Assembly: GCA_963422445.2 (NCBI GenBank) | Contig: OY729512.2 | Span: 5,394,001 to 5,458,000 of the forward strand | Direction of reading: 5' to 3' | Length of the DNA: 64,000 nt | Source: G963422445 sp963422445 | GTDB taxonomy: Bacteria > Pseudomonadota > Alphaproteobacteria > Thalassobaculales > Thalassobaculaceae | Part shown: in pieces, positions 35,615-44,786 of the stretch | Position numbering within the stretch: position 1 is the stretch's first letter | Layout: the number at the start of each line of letters is the position of its first letter | Program-made: the position numbers and the translations under genes | The notes under the pieces: generated by a model | What the model was told of the DNA's origin: nothing | Seen by the model: the letters and a program-made list of their open reading frames with translations, nothing else | The model's database searches: none

Positions 35615-36829
35615 ATGACCGCCGAATTCATGACCTTGTTCGCCGCCATCGCTGGCTATAACACCATCATCGTGATCGCAGGCACGACCTTGCTCGGGAT
35701 CGGCGCTGGCGTGATCGGGACGTTTTCACTGTTGCGACGCCAGTCACTGATCAGCGATGCCATAAGTCATGCAACGCTGCCGGGAATCGCGGCCGGTTTC
35801 CTGATCGCACTGGCGATTACCGGCGATGGCCGCAATATCGCGATCCTGACAATCGGCGCCGCAGCGACCGGCGCCCTCGGCATCGGTGCCGTCCAATGGA
35901 TCACCCGCCGAACCCGGCTGACGGAAGATGCCGCAATCGGCACGGTGCTGAGCGTGTTTTTCGGGTTTGGCATCGTTTTGATGAGCCATATTCAGGCGCT
36001 GCCGATCGGCGGTCAGGCCGGATTGAACGGGTTTCTCCTTGGATCGACCGCGACCATGACAGCGGCGGAAACCGCGATCATCGCCAGCGCGTCTGCCGGC
36101 ATCATCCTTGTCACGGTGGCCTTCATGAAGGAATTCGGGATCACCGCTTTCGATCCCGAACACGCCGGCAGCCTCGGCTATCCGATCGCCCGGCTTGACT
36201 TTCTGATGACGACGCTTCTGCTTGCCATCGTTGCCGTCGGCCTGAGGACCGTCGGTTTGATCCTGATCATCGCTCTGGTGATCATTCCACCGGTCACCGC
36301 CCGGTTCTGGACCGACAGGTTGACTCTGATGGTCGCACTGTCTGGATTTTTCGGCGGCCTGGCCTGCGGTCTTGGCAGCACCCTCTCGGCCAGCCTGCCC
36401 GACATGCCGACCGGCGCCGTCATCGTAATGACCGCAGGAGCGGGTTTTGCACTGAGTTTTCTGCTCGCGCCGCGACGTGGGGTTACCGGTTATCTCTTCC
36501 GGGCATGGGGGTTCCGCAATCGGGTCGCCCTGCGGCGGGGCTTGATCGCGCTGTCAAGGGGTGTCACGCCTGATCTGCCGGGGCAACGGCAATTGCGGCG
36601 GCACGGATTGCTCGACCTCTCCGGAAACCCGACCGACAGCTGTCAGAATGCCATTTTTGACGTGATCCGCGATCAGGCGCTCTGGGAACGCTATCTCGTC
36701 GACTATCCCGATCAGGCCACGGGCACGCCTGAATGGGGCACCCGACCGATCGGCGACTTGCTTCCTGGCGATCTGGTTCGCGAACTGGAGGATCGCCTCA
36801 CAACGACCAGCGCCCCGGCACCACGTTGA
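35615..36829 (+). CDS. mntB: Mn/Zn ABC transporter permease 1 (with C-terminal extension)
   Basis: This is an ABC-3 family permease of 404 residues from ATG 35,615 (MTAEFMTLFAAIAGYN). It has eight or nine membrane segments up to residue ~285 (SLISDAISHATLPGIAAGF is the family motif). It is followed by a soluble tail of ~110 residues (RGLIALSRGV, RRHGLLDLSGN, FDVIRDQALWERYLVDYP). That tail resembles the DtxR-like extension of TroC-type permeases. It overlaps the next gene by one base (TGATG). Confidence 0.92.
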   Translation: MTAEFMTLFAAIAGYNTIIVIAGTTLLGIGAGVIGTFSLLRRQSLISDAISHATLPGIAAGFLIALAITGDGRNIAILTIGAAATGALGIGAVQWITRRTRLTEDAAIGTVLSVFFGFGIVLMSHIQALPIGGQAGLNGFLLGSTATMTAAETAIIASASAGIILVTVAFMKEFGITAFDPEHAGSLGYPIARLDFLMTTLLLAIVAVGLRTVGLILIIALVIIPPVTARFWTDRLTLMVALSGFFGGLACGLGSTLSASLPDMPTGAVIVMTAGAGFALSFLLAPRRGVTGYLFRAWGFRNRVALRRGLIALSRGVTPDLPGQRQLRRHGLLDLSGNPTDSCQNAIFDVIRDQALWERYLVDYPDQATGTPEWGTRPIGDLLPGDLVRELEDRLTTTSAPAPR

Positions 36830-37776
36830 TGACCGGCACCCTGCAAGAGATGCTGACCATCGATCTGCCGGCGATACTCGCGGCAATGCTGGCTTGCGTG
36901 TCCTGCGCCCTGGTCGGCACATTTCTGGTACTGCGACGTCAGGCGCTGATGGGCGACGCGGTCAGCCATGTCGTGCTACCGGGCATCGTCGGAGCCTACG
37001 CGATTACCGGTACGATCAGCAGCATCGCGATGATGTTTGGCGCTTTGGCATCGGCGCTAGTTGCCGTAGTGCTGATAGAAGCCGTTCGCCGGCTCGGCCA
37101 GCTGGAACCTGGTGCGGCCATGGGAACCGTTTTTACCGTGATGTTTGCGGTCGGCGTTGCCATGCTCGAATGGACCGACGCATCGCGAGTTCATCTCGAT
37201 ACCCAACATGCCCTGTTCGGCAGTCTGGAAACGATCCTCTGGATCGGCCCACGCGATGACTGGTTCTCGCTCCTTGACCCTGAGGTGTTGGCAGGTCTTC
37301 CGCGCCAGGTAACGACACTTTTTGCGGTGACTGTGCTCGTTGCGTCCCTCACTGCCCTGTTTTATCGGCAACTCAAGATCACCACATTCGATCCTGACCT
37401 CGCGGCAACCCTTGGCATTCCGCCGGTGATATTCAGCACCGGCCTCGCCGTGGTCACCGGTATAGCCGCGGTCGCAGCTTTCGAAGCCGTGGGCTCGATC
37501 CTCGTGATCGCAATGTTTGTCAGCCCTCCCTGCACCGCCCGCATGTTGACAGACCGGCTTGCCACGCAGATCTGGCTGACTGTCCTGGTTGCAGCGTGCT
37601 CGGGCCTGTTCGGTTATCTGATTGCGGCCTTTGGGCCAGCAACGTTTGGAGCCCCTTCAGCCTTGAATGCCGCCGGCATGGTTGCGGTCGTAGCCGGGAT
37701 ATTCCAGATCCTGGCCATGCTGCTGGCGCCCCGTTACGGCATCCTTACAATTTCAAGGACAGCGAGAATCCGTTAG
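36829..37776 (+). CDS. mntD: Mn/Zn ABC transporter permease 2
   Basis: This is the second ABC-3 permease, 315 residues from ATG 36,829 (MTGTLQEMLTIDLPAILA). It has about eight helices, the LMGDAVSHVVLPGIVG motif and a final FQILAMLLAPRYG. It has no soluble tail. Two different permeases in one operon suggest a heterodimeric channel. It is the last gene of the operon. Confidence 0.92.
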   Translation: MTGTLQEMLTIDLPAILAAMLACVSCALVGTFLVLRRQALMGDAVSHVVLPGIVGAYAITGTISSIAMMFGALASALVAVVLIEAVRRLGQLEPGAAMGTVFTVMFAVGVAMLEWTDASRVHLDTQHALFGSLETILWIGPRDDWFSLLDPEVLAGLPRQVTTLFAVTVLVASLTALFYRQLKITTFDPDLAATLGIPPVIFSTGLAVVTGIAAVAAFEAVGSILVIAMFVSPPCTARMLTDRLATQIWLTVLVAACSGLFGYLIAAFGPATFGAPSALNAAGMVAVVAGIFQILAMLLAPRYGILTISRTARIR

Positions 37777-37900
37777 TACGGTCCATAGCCTGCCAAGCAA
37801 CACAGCCTGTAGATTGCAGTGAGTGACGATATACAGTAGCGGGGTAACGGCTTTAATTACGGAAACGGATGTTTTGTTACTTGGTTCGAAACTAATTTGT

Positions 37901-37928
37901 TCGACATTGTCTCGATCAGCTATATAAT
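37901..37928 (+). promoter_or_regulatory. Strong sigma-70-type promoter with no gene after it
   Basis: TCGACA (-35, five of six) and TATAAT (-10, perfect) are separated by 16 bases. The predicted start is near 37,935. No open frame follows within 250 bases. Confidence 0.5.
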
Positions 37929-37934
37929 TCGGAC

Positions 37935-38040
37935 GAAGGAAATCATCAACGCATCATGCGTTGATGATGGAAGATCGAACAAAAAAATCAATGTAATTTA
38001 GGAGAATTGAAAAGGTAATATCCCGCTATTACTAGCCAAA
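37935..38040 (+). ncRNA. Candidate small RNA with a perfect 12-bp 5' hairpin
   Basis: Immediately after the promoter, 37,942-37,968 forms a perfect 12-bp stem (ATCATCAACGCA with its complement) around a TCA loop. A second small hairpin (GTAATA/TATTAC) follows near 38,011-38,028. No terminator with a T run is clear, so the 3' end is a guess. It may instead be the end structure of a lost element. Confidence 0.3.
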
Positions 38041-38164
38041 ATAGGCCGTATATTTTACATCTTAGATCACAGGGACTTTATCGGAATTTGGTGCAAATCT
38101 GGGTTGAAACTTGAATTGAAATTCGAGAAATACCCAGTTGAAAAACTTTTGTTGTATTTACTGG

Positions 38165-38278
38165 AACCGCTTATGCAAGTGGCTCCGGTGGCACATGATG
38201 TTGCCCCCGATGTCGACTATTACCGGCACGCCAAACGCTACATGTGCGTTTCACCGGAGCCACGTGCATAAGCGGTTT
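38165..38278 (-). mobile_element. MITE-like element, family 1, copy 3 (114 bp, inverted)
   Basis: It has the same terminal repeats and core as copies 1 and 4 but in the opposite orientation. It is flanked by TACTGG at 38,159-38,164 and 38,279-38,284. The inserted site is AT-rich and non-coding. Confidence 0.92.
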
Positions 38279-38305
38279 ACTGGATTACGGGAAAAGGAAA
38301 TAATT

Positions 38306-38933
38306 AGGCTATCGTGATCGAGAATCAACTGGAGTCAACAAATCATGATCATCTGGGAAAATTTCTGACTTACGCTGGCAGCTACAATGCGGATGTGGCG
38401 GCTTGGTTGGTTAAACCAGCGCACCGACGAGGATACAATATTTTGGTGTGGTGGTAAGGTATGGAGGATCGACGATTCGCAACAGGACTTGCATTGTTGC
38501 CGCACCTAACGATTGGCACCGCGAAGCTGCTCGGAATGCACGGAATGCCGAGGCATCAGACAGAAACATTCACTATCGAAATTTTTCCAGGAAGTCATGC
38601 ATGCGCTCACAGAGCGCAAGTTCGCGAATGCCCGTAAGGTACAAGCTCAAATCTGGTATTATTTTTTCTTAATATTACGTGCAAAGGACTCAGTATAGTA
38701 ACAGTTTTTCTCAAAAAATATGGCAATGTTGAGATTTATATCGATAATTTAGACCAAGATTGGAACAAATACTGTTCGACCGAATCCCTGAAGAACGTGA
38801 CGTTATTGAATCCGAACTTTCTGAACTGCTTTACTGGCAGAGAGTGGGTGATAAAATAGCCAGTCGTATTGCACTCCATCGTCCGGTCAACATTGATGAT
38901 GATCCGCAGGTTTTGGAAGACATAAAAACATGA
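38306..38933 (+). pseudogene. Decayed DUF4268 nuclease-like gene
   Basis: Several plus-strand frames in succession give parts of one protein. These are VIENQLESTNHDHLGKFLTY (38,315 on; the nuclease-like E-N-Q-L/H-D-H-L-G-K motif), WLNQRTDEDTIFWCGGKVWR (38,410 on), VAAPNDWHREAARN, NVEIYIDNLDQDWN and finally FDRIPEERDVIESELSELLY up to TGA 38,933. At least three frame changes and a missing N-terminus make it dead. Such DUF4268 proteins often lie in defence-gene islands; that role is inference. Confidence 0.65.
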
Positions 38934-39277
38934 AAGGTCAATAAACTTCCGATACTCAAGCGTGTATTTGGACCGAGGATTGATGAATTGACGAATAGCC
39001 TGACCTGGTTGTCACCAACACAATAACATTCCTCATATATCCGGAACAAACTGTAAAATGAGAAAGTTAGACGTGATCCAGAACTCACTTACCTTCAATA
39101 ACCGGTGCCAAAAGTGCGTCAGATCAACGCAACAGTCGAGCCCATCAGGAAAAATATATGATGATCCGGAACAAATATCACGGAACTTCGCTCAACAGGC
39201 CCACAACGCTTGCTGAAAGACATGGAAAACAAGATTCCATTTGAGACGACAACAGCCTGTCGGCTGAACCGGCGCCG
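38934..39277. other. AT-rich non-coding stretch
   Basis: No gene is seen on either strand. It is probably further decay of the DUF4268 gene or its neighbours. The lysA stop lies at its right edge. Confidence 0.45.
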
Positions 39278-40540
39278 TCAAACGGTCATCCAGTACGGCA
39301 GCCGGTCCAGATCCATTGCCTCTTCAACGCTCTGACGCCGACGGACCACATCAAACTCACGAGCCCGGACCATGACCTCCGGGATCAACGGGCGAGCGTT
39401 GTAGGTCGACGACATCACTGCGCCATAAGCGCCAGCGCCGGTTACTGCCAGCAGATCACCGGCGCCGAGGGCCGGTAGCCGACATGATCGGACCAGATAA
39501 TCACCGCTCTCACAGATCGGACCAACTAGATCACAGGTAATGGATGGGCCGGCAGGCCTTGCCGCCACCGTCATGACGCCGTGATGCGCCTCGTAAAGGG
39601 TCGGCCGGATCAGGTCGTTCATCGCGGCATCGGCGATCACGAAGTCCCGTTCGGATCCGGTTTTGACATAAATCACCCTTGTAACCAAAATTCCGGCATC
39701 GCCAACCAGATAACGGCCCGGTTCGCATCCGATCCGGCAATCCAGGTCACCGACGGTTTCGGCAACGATCGCGGCATAGGTCTCCAGATCCGGCGGCGTT
39801 TCCTCGCCATAGGCGATGCCGAGCCCGCCGCCAAGATCAAGATGATCGATCAGAAATCCTTCACCGCGAAGTTGCAGAGTCATCTCCCGCAGGCGTCGAT
39901 AGGCATGCCGGTACGGAGTCAGGTCGGTCAACTGCGAGCCGATATGCATCGAGAGGCTGCTCATTGAGATACCCGGCAGCGTCTTCGCCAATCCAAACAG
40001 ACCCGGTGCGGCATCAAGATCGATCCCGAACTTGTTCTCCCGGCGCCCCGTCGTGATCTTGGCGTGCGTCCGTGCATCGATATCCGGATTGACCCGCAGC
40101 CCGACCGTCGCGATGCATCCAAGCCCCGAGGCGACTTCGCTCAATGCCTGGAGTTCGGGTTCGGATTCGACATTGATCTGCTGAATCCCCGCGCGCAGGG
40201 CCTCGGCCAGTTCATCCCGTGTCTTGCCAACACCGGCAAAAACGATCCGGTCGGCAGGAATGCCGGCAGCGAGGCTTCGCCGCAGTTCCCCTGCCGAGAC
40301 CACATCGGCACCGGCACCGGCGTCCGCAAAGAGCCGGATCACCGCGAGATTCGAATTCGCCTTGACGGCAAAATAGATCGTCGCGTCATATGCTCGAAAA
40401 GCGTCGGCATAGTCCCTGTAGTGCGCCAACATCGCGCTGCTTGCATAACAGTAGAATGGCGTGCCGACGGTCGCGGCTATCTTGGGAACCGGAACGTCTT
40501 CGGCGCACAGCACACCGCCGAGGCGGGTGAATGCGGTCAT
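39278..40540 (-). CDS. lysA: Diaminopimelate decarboxylase
   Basis: LysA makes L-lysine from meso-diaminopimelate using pyridoxal phosphate. The 420-residue protein has the PLP lysine in YFAVKANSN, the phosphate-binding LDLGGGLGIAYG, the SLSMHIGSQLTDL loop and the GCEPGRYLVGDAG segment. The catalytic Cys region is CDLVGPICESGDYL. The start overlaps the small lipoprotein gene by four bases. The set lipoprotein-lysA-argH is a standard proteobacterial arrangement. Confidence 0.96.
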   Translation of the reverse strand: MTAFTRLGGVLCAEDVPVPKIAATVGTPFYCYASSAMLAHYRDYADAFRAYDATIYFAVKANSNLAVIRLFADAGAGADVVSAGELRRSLAAGIPADRIVFAGVGKTRDELAEALRAGIQQINVESEPELQALSEVASGLGCIATVGLRVNPDIDARTHAKITTGRRENKFGIDLDAAPGLFGLAKTLPGISMSSLSMHIGSQLTDLTPYRHAYRRLREMTLQLRGEGFLIDHLDLGGGLGIAYGEETPPDLETYAAIVAETVGDLDCRIGCEPGRYLVGDAGILVTRVIYVKTGSERDFVIADAAMNDLIRPTLYEAHHGVMTVAARPAGPSITCDLVGPICESGDYLVRSCRLPALGAGDLLAVTGAGAYGAVMSSTYNARPLIPEVMVRAREFDVVRRRQSVEEAMDLDRLPYWMTV

Positions 40541-40701
40541 TCCTGACCCCGCCGCTCGGCCTTTGGCTGACCTTGCCCTACCGCCGTGTCGTCGACAGGG
40601 GGTCGCGGGTCTCCGCGCTTGCCGCAGGCCGTTACTGACAGGGCCAGCATGACGACGATAACCACGGGTATCGTCAAGTGAACCGATAACGATCGTCGCA
40701 T
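40537..40701 (-). CDS. lptM: Small LptM-like lipoprotein
   Basis: A 54-residue product from ATG 40,701: a basic start (MRRSLSVH), a hydrophobic signal and the lipobox LSVTAC followed by GKRGDPRPP. That GKRG-P pattern after the lipid Cys is typical of the YifL/LptM lipoprotein found upstream of lysA in many proteobacteria; E. coli LptM helps assemble the LPS translocon LptDE. It overlaps lysA by ATGA and follows argH by three bases. Function is by analogy. Confidence 0.8.
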   Translation of the reverse strand: MRRSLSVHLTIPVVIVVMLALSVTACGKRGDPRPPVDDTAVGQGQPKAERRGQE

Positions 40702-40704
40702 GTC

Positions 40705-42132
40705 TTATCCCTCCGCTAGAAATCGACGGCGCGCGGTTTCGGCAGCCATCCGGACATTGTCCGGTGCCGTGCCACCAAAGCTTGTCCGGCTGTTTATCGA
40801 CCGGACCGGGTCAAGTACCTCATAAACGGCCGCCGTAATGGTTCCCTCAATGCCCTGCAACGCCGCAAGGTCGAGTTCATCAAGCCGGCAGCCCCTGCTC
40901 TCGGCGAGCCTGACCACGGCGCCGGTGACATGGTGGGCCTTGCGAAACGGCATGTCGAGCGTTCGCACCAGCCAGTCGGCGAGATCGGTCGCCGTTGCAT
41001 ATCCGGCGCCTGACGCGCGGCGCATGGCCTCCGGGTCAACCTGCATATCGGCGACCATCCCGGTGCAGGCGGCAACGCAAACCTCAAAGGTGTCGGCGGC
41101 ATCGAACAGCGGTTCCTTGTCCTCCTGCATGTCCTTGCAAAATGCCAGCGGCAACCCCTTCATCATGACCAACAGCGCGTTCAGGGCTCCGATCATCCGG
41201 CCGACCTTACCGCGCACCAGTTCGGCGGCGTCCGGGTTGCGCTTCTGCGGCATGATCGAACTGCCGGTGGTGAAGGCGTCGGACAGCGTGATGAACCCGA
41301 ATCCGGCGCTCATCCAGTTGATAATTTCTTCGGCGAAGCGGGACAGGTGCATGGCCGAGATGGACGCCGCGGCCAGATACTCCAGCGCGAAATCCCGGTC
41401 TGACACCGCATCGAGGGAATTGGCCGACGGCCGATCGAAGCCGAGCGCGGCGGCTGTGACGTCGCGATCGATGGGGAAGGATGTCCCGGCCAGAGCGGCG
41501 GCCCCGAGTGGACATTCGTTCAGACGAGAGCGGGCATCGGCAAACCGGCCCCGGTCGCGACCGACCATCTCGACATATGCGAGCAGATGGTGGCCAAATG
41601 ACACCGGCTGTGCCACCTGCAAATGCGTGAAGCCCGGCATGACAGTACCGGCATGGGTTTCAGCCTGATCGATCAGGGCCGCTTGCAACCCGGTAAGGCC
41701 TGAATCGAGCCGATCGATCGAATCGCGGACCCATAACCGGAAATCGGTCGCGACCTGATCGTTGCGCGAACGTGCGGTATGCAGCCGGCCGCCGGCCTCG
41801 CCGACAAGTTCAGTTAGACGGGCCTCGATATTGAGATGAATGTCCTCAAGATCGCGCGAGAAGACAAAACGCCCCGCGTCGATCTCCGCCTTGATCTGAT
41901 CAAGCCCGTTTGCGATTGCCATACCGTCCGCCGGGCTGATGATGCCCTGCGCGACCAGCATCGCCGCATGCGCTCTGGACCCTGCGATGTCTTGGGCGTA
42001 GAAGCGTTGATCAAAATCGATTGATGGATTGATTCGGTCCATGACGGCAGCAGGACCGCCACTGAACCGGCCGCCCCACATCGTATTGGCGGGAGCGCCG
42101 GACGGGTTTGCGGAGTCACGATTGATGGGCAT
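40705..42132 (-). CDS. argH: Argininosuccinate lyase
   Basis: ArgH splits argininosuccinate to arginine and fumarate. The signature GSSIMPQKRNPDAAEL is present, together with MWGGRFSGGP at the N-terminus, HTARSRNDQVATDF and TEFTHLQ-type GFTHLQVAQPVSFG. I take ATG 42,132 (MPINRDSANPSG, 475 residues); the next sensible start is MWGGRF. The frame is open further upstream, but that part overlaps the divergent thioredoxin-like gene and lacks homology. Confidence 0.95.
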   Translation of the reverse strand: MPINRDSANPSGAPANTMWGGRFSGGPAAVMDRINPSIDFDQRFYAQDIAGSRAHAAMLVAQGIISPADGMAIANGLDQIKAEIDAGRFVFSRDLEDIHLNIEARLTELVGEAGGRLHTARSRNDQVATDFRLWVRDSIDRLDSGLTGLQAALIDQAETHAGTVMPGFTHLQVAQPVSFGHHLLAYVEMVGRDRGRFADARSRLNECPLGAAALAGTSFPIDRDVTAAALGFDRPSANSLDAVSDRDFALEYLAAASISAMHLSRFAEEIINWMSAGFGFITLSDAFTTGSSIMPQKRNPDAAELVRGKVGRMIGALNALLVMMKGLPLAFCKDMQEDKEPLFDAADTFEVCVAACTGMVADMQVDPEAMRRASGAGYATATDLADWLVRTLDMPFRKAHHVTGAVVRLAESRGCRLDELDLAALQGIEGTITAAVYEVLDPVRSINSRTSFGGTAPDNVRMAAETARRRFLAEG

Positions 42133-42703
42133 CAAAAGGCACCTTCGGGTCGGCGTCAGACTGTTTGCAGTGCTCACGGTATTGGTCATCAAGCTGACGG
42201 GAACCGTCGCCGCAGCGCCAGCCGGGCCACCGCTTGGCGGAACAATGGAACGATTCGTGGCGTCGGACCCGCCGCTCCCGGCTCCGACAACCCCGTTCAT
42301 AAGCGGACAGGGAACAACCATCAAGCTCATTGACTTCCAGGACCGTCTGCTGCTGATCAATTTCTGGGCCAGCTGGTGCGCGCCCTGCATTCGCGAACTG
42401 GCGTCGCTCTCGAAACTCCGTGACGCCATCCCCGACCAGGAACTGGAGATCTTGCTGGTTTCGATCGACCGTCACGGCAAGCCCGGCAGGCACGCATCGT
42501 TTCTCGCCGACCTCGCCATCACGAATCTCGCTTCCGCCAGTGACCCGCGGGCCAATCTGCTGCGGGCCTTCAAGGCCCCCGGCATACCGGTTACGATACT
42601 CATCGGTCGGGACGGTCGCGTGATCGGCCGACTACTTGGCGATGCTGAGTGGAATGCGCCGGAGGCGGTGGCGTTGATCCGGCATTATCTGGAAGCGGAT
42701 TGA
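42125..42703 (+). CDS. TlpA-like periplasmic thioredoxin-fold protein
   Basis: The 192-residue protein from ATG 42,125 has an N-terminal membrane/signal segment (LFAVLTVLVIKLTGTVAAA) and a TlpA/ResA-type domain with the redox site NFWASWCAPC. A conserved Pro is in APGIPVTILIGRDG. It probably reduces periplasmic disulfides, for example in cytochrome c maturation. Its start codon overlaps that of argH on the other strand by eight bases, so an in-frame later start or an earlier one cannot be ruled out. Confidence 0.88.
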   Translation: MGIKRHLRVGVRLFAVLTVLVIKLTGTVAAAPAGPPLGGTMERFVASDPPLPAPTTPFISGQGTTIKLIDFQDRLLLINFWASWCAPCIRELASLSKLRDAIPDQELEILLVSIDRHGKPGRHASFLADLAITNLASASDPRANLLRAFKAPGIPVTILIGRDGRVIGRLLGDAEWNAPEAVALIRHYLEAD

Positions 42704-42785
42704 TACGTAACAGAGGACAGGGTTCTTTGCGCCGGCTCGCCAATTGGCTACATTGGACCATGCGAAGCCACCAAAGGAGATAACC

Positions 42786-43832
42786 GTGGACAGGCCCGCT
42801 CCGCGCCGCACGATGATCCTGGTGCTTGCTGCCATATTGCTGTCCATCTTGCCAGCCGGACTGACCGGACCGGCGGCAGCCGACAACCGGATCCTGTTAA
42901 CGATTGCCACCGGCAGCGTCACCGGAACCTACTATCCTATCGGCAAGCTGATTGCCCGGATCATCTCGCAGCCGCCAGGCTCGCGGACCTGCGAAGACAG
43001 CGGCAATTGCGGTGTACCCAACCTGGTGGCGACTGCACTGTCTTCGGCCGGCTCGATCGCCAATATCCGCGCCATCCAGTCCGGGCAGGTTCCCACGGGC
43101 TTCGCCCAGGCTGATGTCGCTTATGCGGCCATCCACGGAACCGGCGTGTTTGCGGATGGTCCGGTCTTCAACAAACTCCGTGTCCTGGCCAATCTCTACC
43201 CCGAAAACCTTCATGTCGTAGTGCATCGTGAGAGCGGCATCAAACAGCTTGAAGATTTGCGCGACCGGCGGGTTTCAATGGATGTCGCCGGTTCCGGAAC
43301 CCGGCTCGCCGCGGGCATCGTGCTTGACGCCTACGGCATGTCGGAAAAAGACATCATCGTCGCCGATACCACACTCGAACGGGCATCGACATTGATGCGC
43401 CGCGGTTCGCTTGATGCCTTCTTCATCGTTGCCGGCACCCCGGCGCTGGCTGTCGAGTCGCTGACTCGGGACGGCATCGCTACCGTCCTGCCACTCGATC
43501 AGGAGCAGATTGAAGCGATCGTTGCCGAGCACCGTTTCTTCAGCCCCTCAACCATCAATGCCGGGATCTATAACGGCGTCGAAACGGCGCCGGCTATTGC
43601 TGTCGGGGCACAATGGCTTGTATCATCAAAGGTTCCCAAAGACCTCGTCAACGCGATCTGCCGCGCCTTGTGGACCGAAAATGCCCGAAAGACTCTGGAC
43701 GGCGGCCACCCGAAGGGCCGGCACATCACTATCGACACGGCGCTCGCAGGCATCGCGATTCCGTTACACCCCGGCGCCGAGCGCTGTTACTGGGATCTTG
43801 CGCTCCAGCCGCGCAAACGCGACGGAAAATAG
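42786..43832 (+). CDS. TAXI-family TRAP transporter solute-binding protein
   Basis: The 348-residue protein starts at GTG 42,786 behind AAGGAG and has a signal peptide (MILVLAAILLSILPAGLTGPAAA). TAXI-family marks are TIATGSVTGTYYPIGKLIA, SAGSIANIRAIQSGQVPTGF and DVAGSGTRLAAGIVLDAYG. Such proteins bind organic acids or amino acids in the periplasm. No TRAP membrane subunit lies nearby, so it either works with a distant one or has another role. Confidence 0.9.
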   Translation: MDRPAPRRTMILVLAAILLSILPAGLTGPAAADNRILLTIATGSVTGTYYPIGKLIARIISQPPGSRTCEDSGNCGVPNLVATALSSAGSIANIRAIQSGQVPTGFAQADVAYAAIHGTGVFADGPVFNKLRVLANLYPENLHVVVHRESGIKQLEDLRDRRVSMDVAGSGTRLAAGIVLDAYGMSEKDIIVADTTLERASTLMRRGSLDAFFIVAGTPALAVESLTRDGIATVLPLDQEQIEAIVAEHRFFSPSTINAGIYNGVETAPAIAVGAQWLVSSKVPKDLVNAICRALWTENARKTLDGGHPKGRHITIDTALAGIAIPLHPGAERCYWDLALQPRKRDGK

Positions 43833-43863
43833 CTACGGGCAAACCGCAGCCGGATGATCGTTG

Positions 43864-44736
43864 TTATCGAGTCGGGACCGGCTCGTCGCTGGAATAGTCG
43901 TAAAACCCGCGGCCGGTCTTCCGGCCAAGCCATCCAGCCTCGACATATTTGACCAGCAACGGGCATGGCCGGTATTTCGAATCAGCAAGCCCGTCATACA
44001 GGATATGCATCACCGCCAGACAGGTATCGAGGCCGATGAAGTCGGCAAGCTGAAGCGGACCCATCGGGTGATTGGCACCAAGTCGCAGGGCGGTGTCGAT
44101 CGACTGCACATTGCCGACGCCTTCATAAAGCGTGTAGACCGCCTCGTTGATCATCGGCAACAGGATTCGGTTGACGATGAAGGCCGGGAAATCCTCGGCA
44201 ACAGCGACCGTCTTGCCCAGCCGCTCGGCAAGCGCCTTGACCGTCATGAAGGTCGATTCTTCTGTCGCGATGCCGCGGATCAACTCGACCAGTTGCATCA
44301 CCGGTACCGGGTTCATGAAATGCATGCCGATGAACTTGCCGGGCCGGGTCGTGGTAGTGGCAAGTCGCGTAATCGAAATCGATGACGTGTTGCTTGCGAT
44401 CAGCGCATCATCCGACAAGTGCGGAACCAGTGTCCTGAAGATTTCCCGCTTGAGGTCCTCGTTCTCGGTCGCCGCCTCGATCACGATATCGCTTCCGGCA
44501 AAGGCTGCGTATTCGAGACCGGTCGAAATCCGGGCCATCGCCGCCGATACATCATCATCGCCGATCTTGCCGCGGCTGGCCTGCCGGGCCAGATTGCGTT
44601 CGATTCCGGCCAGGGCATCAGCCAGCAGATCCTCCCGGATGTCGAGAACATGGACGTCGAGGCCGGCCAATGCGCAGACATGTGCGATTCCAGCCCCCAT
44701 CTGTCCGGCACCGATCACGCCGACACGCTGGACCAT
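43864..44736 (-). CDS. hbd: 3-hydroxybutyryl-CoA dehydrogenase
   Basis: This is an NAD-dependent 3-hydroxyacyl-CoA dehydrogenase of 290 residues. The N-terminal Rossmann motif is GVIGAGQMGAGIAHVCALAG; SNTSSISITRLA and FIGMHFMNPVPVMQLVE carry the catalytic Ser/His region; the C-terminal domain begins DFPAFIVNRILLPMINEA. It lies downstream of etfB-etfA on the same strand, fitting a beta-oxidation or butyrate/PHB context. It is convergent with the TAXI gene (32 bases apart). Confidence 0.94.
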   Translation of the reverse strand: MVQRVGVIGAGQMGAGIAHVCALAGLDVHVLDIREDLLADALAGIERNLARQASRGKIGDDDVSAAMARISTGLEYAAFAGSDIVIEAATENEDLKREIFRTLVPHLSDDALIASNTSSISITRLATTTTRPGKFIGMHFMNPVPVMQLVELIRGIATEESTFMTVKALAERLGKTVAVAEDFPAFIVNRILLPMINEAVYTLYEGVGNVQSIDTALRLGANHPMGPLQLADFIGLDTCLAVMHILYDGLADSKYRPCPLLVKYVEAGWLGRKTGRGFYDYSSDEPVPTR

Positions 44737-44786
44737 CGTTCAACTCCCTGAATTTGCAACTGGTCCGTTCATCGGACCGGCCTCGG

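Noticed and set aside
38831..39088. An 85-codon minus-strand frame in the AT-rich stretch
   Set aside because: It is largely antisense to the DUF4268 relic, has biased composition and no homology.
42295..42310. CATAAGCGG resembling a family-1 MITE end inside the TlpA-like gene
   Set aside because: Only nine bases match, the coding frame is intact and there is no partner repeat or duplication.
42786..43832. A complete TRAP transporter operon
   Set aside because: Only the TAXI binding protein is present; neighbours are a TlpA-like gene and convergent hbd.
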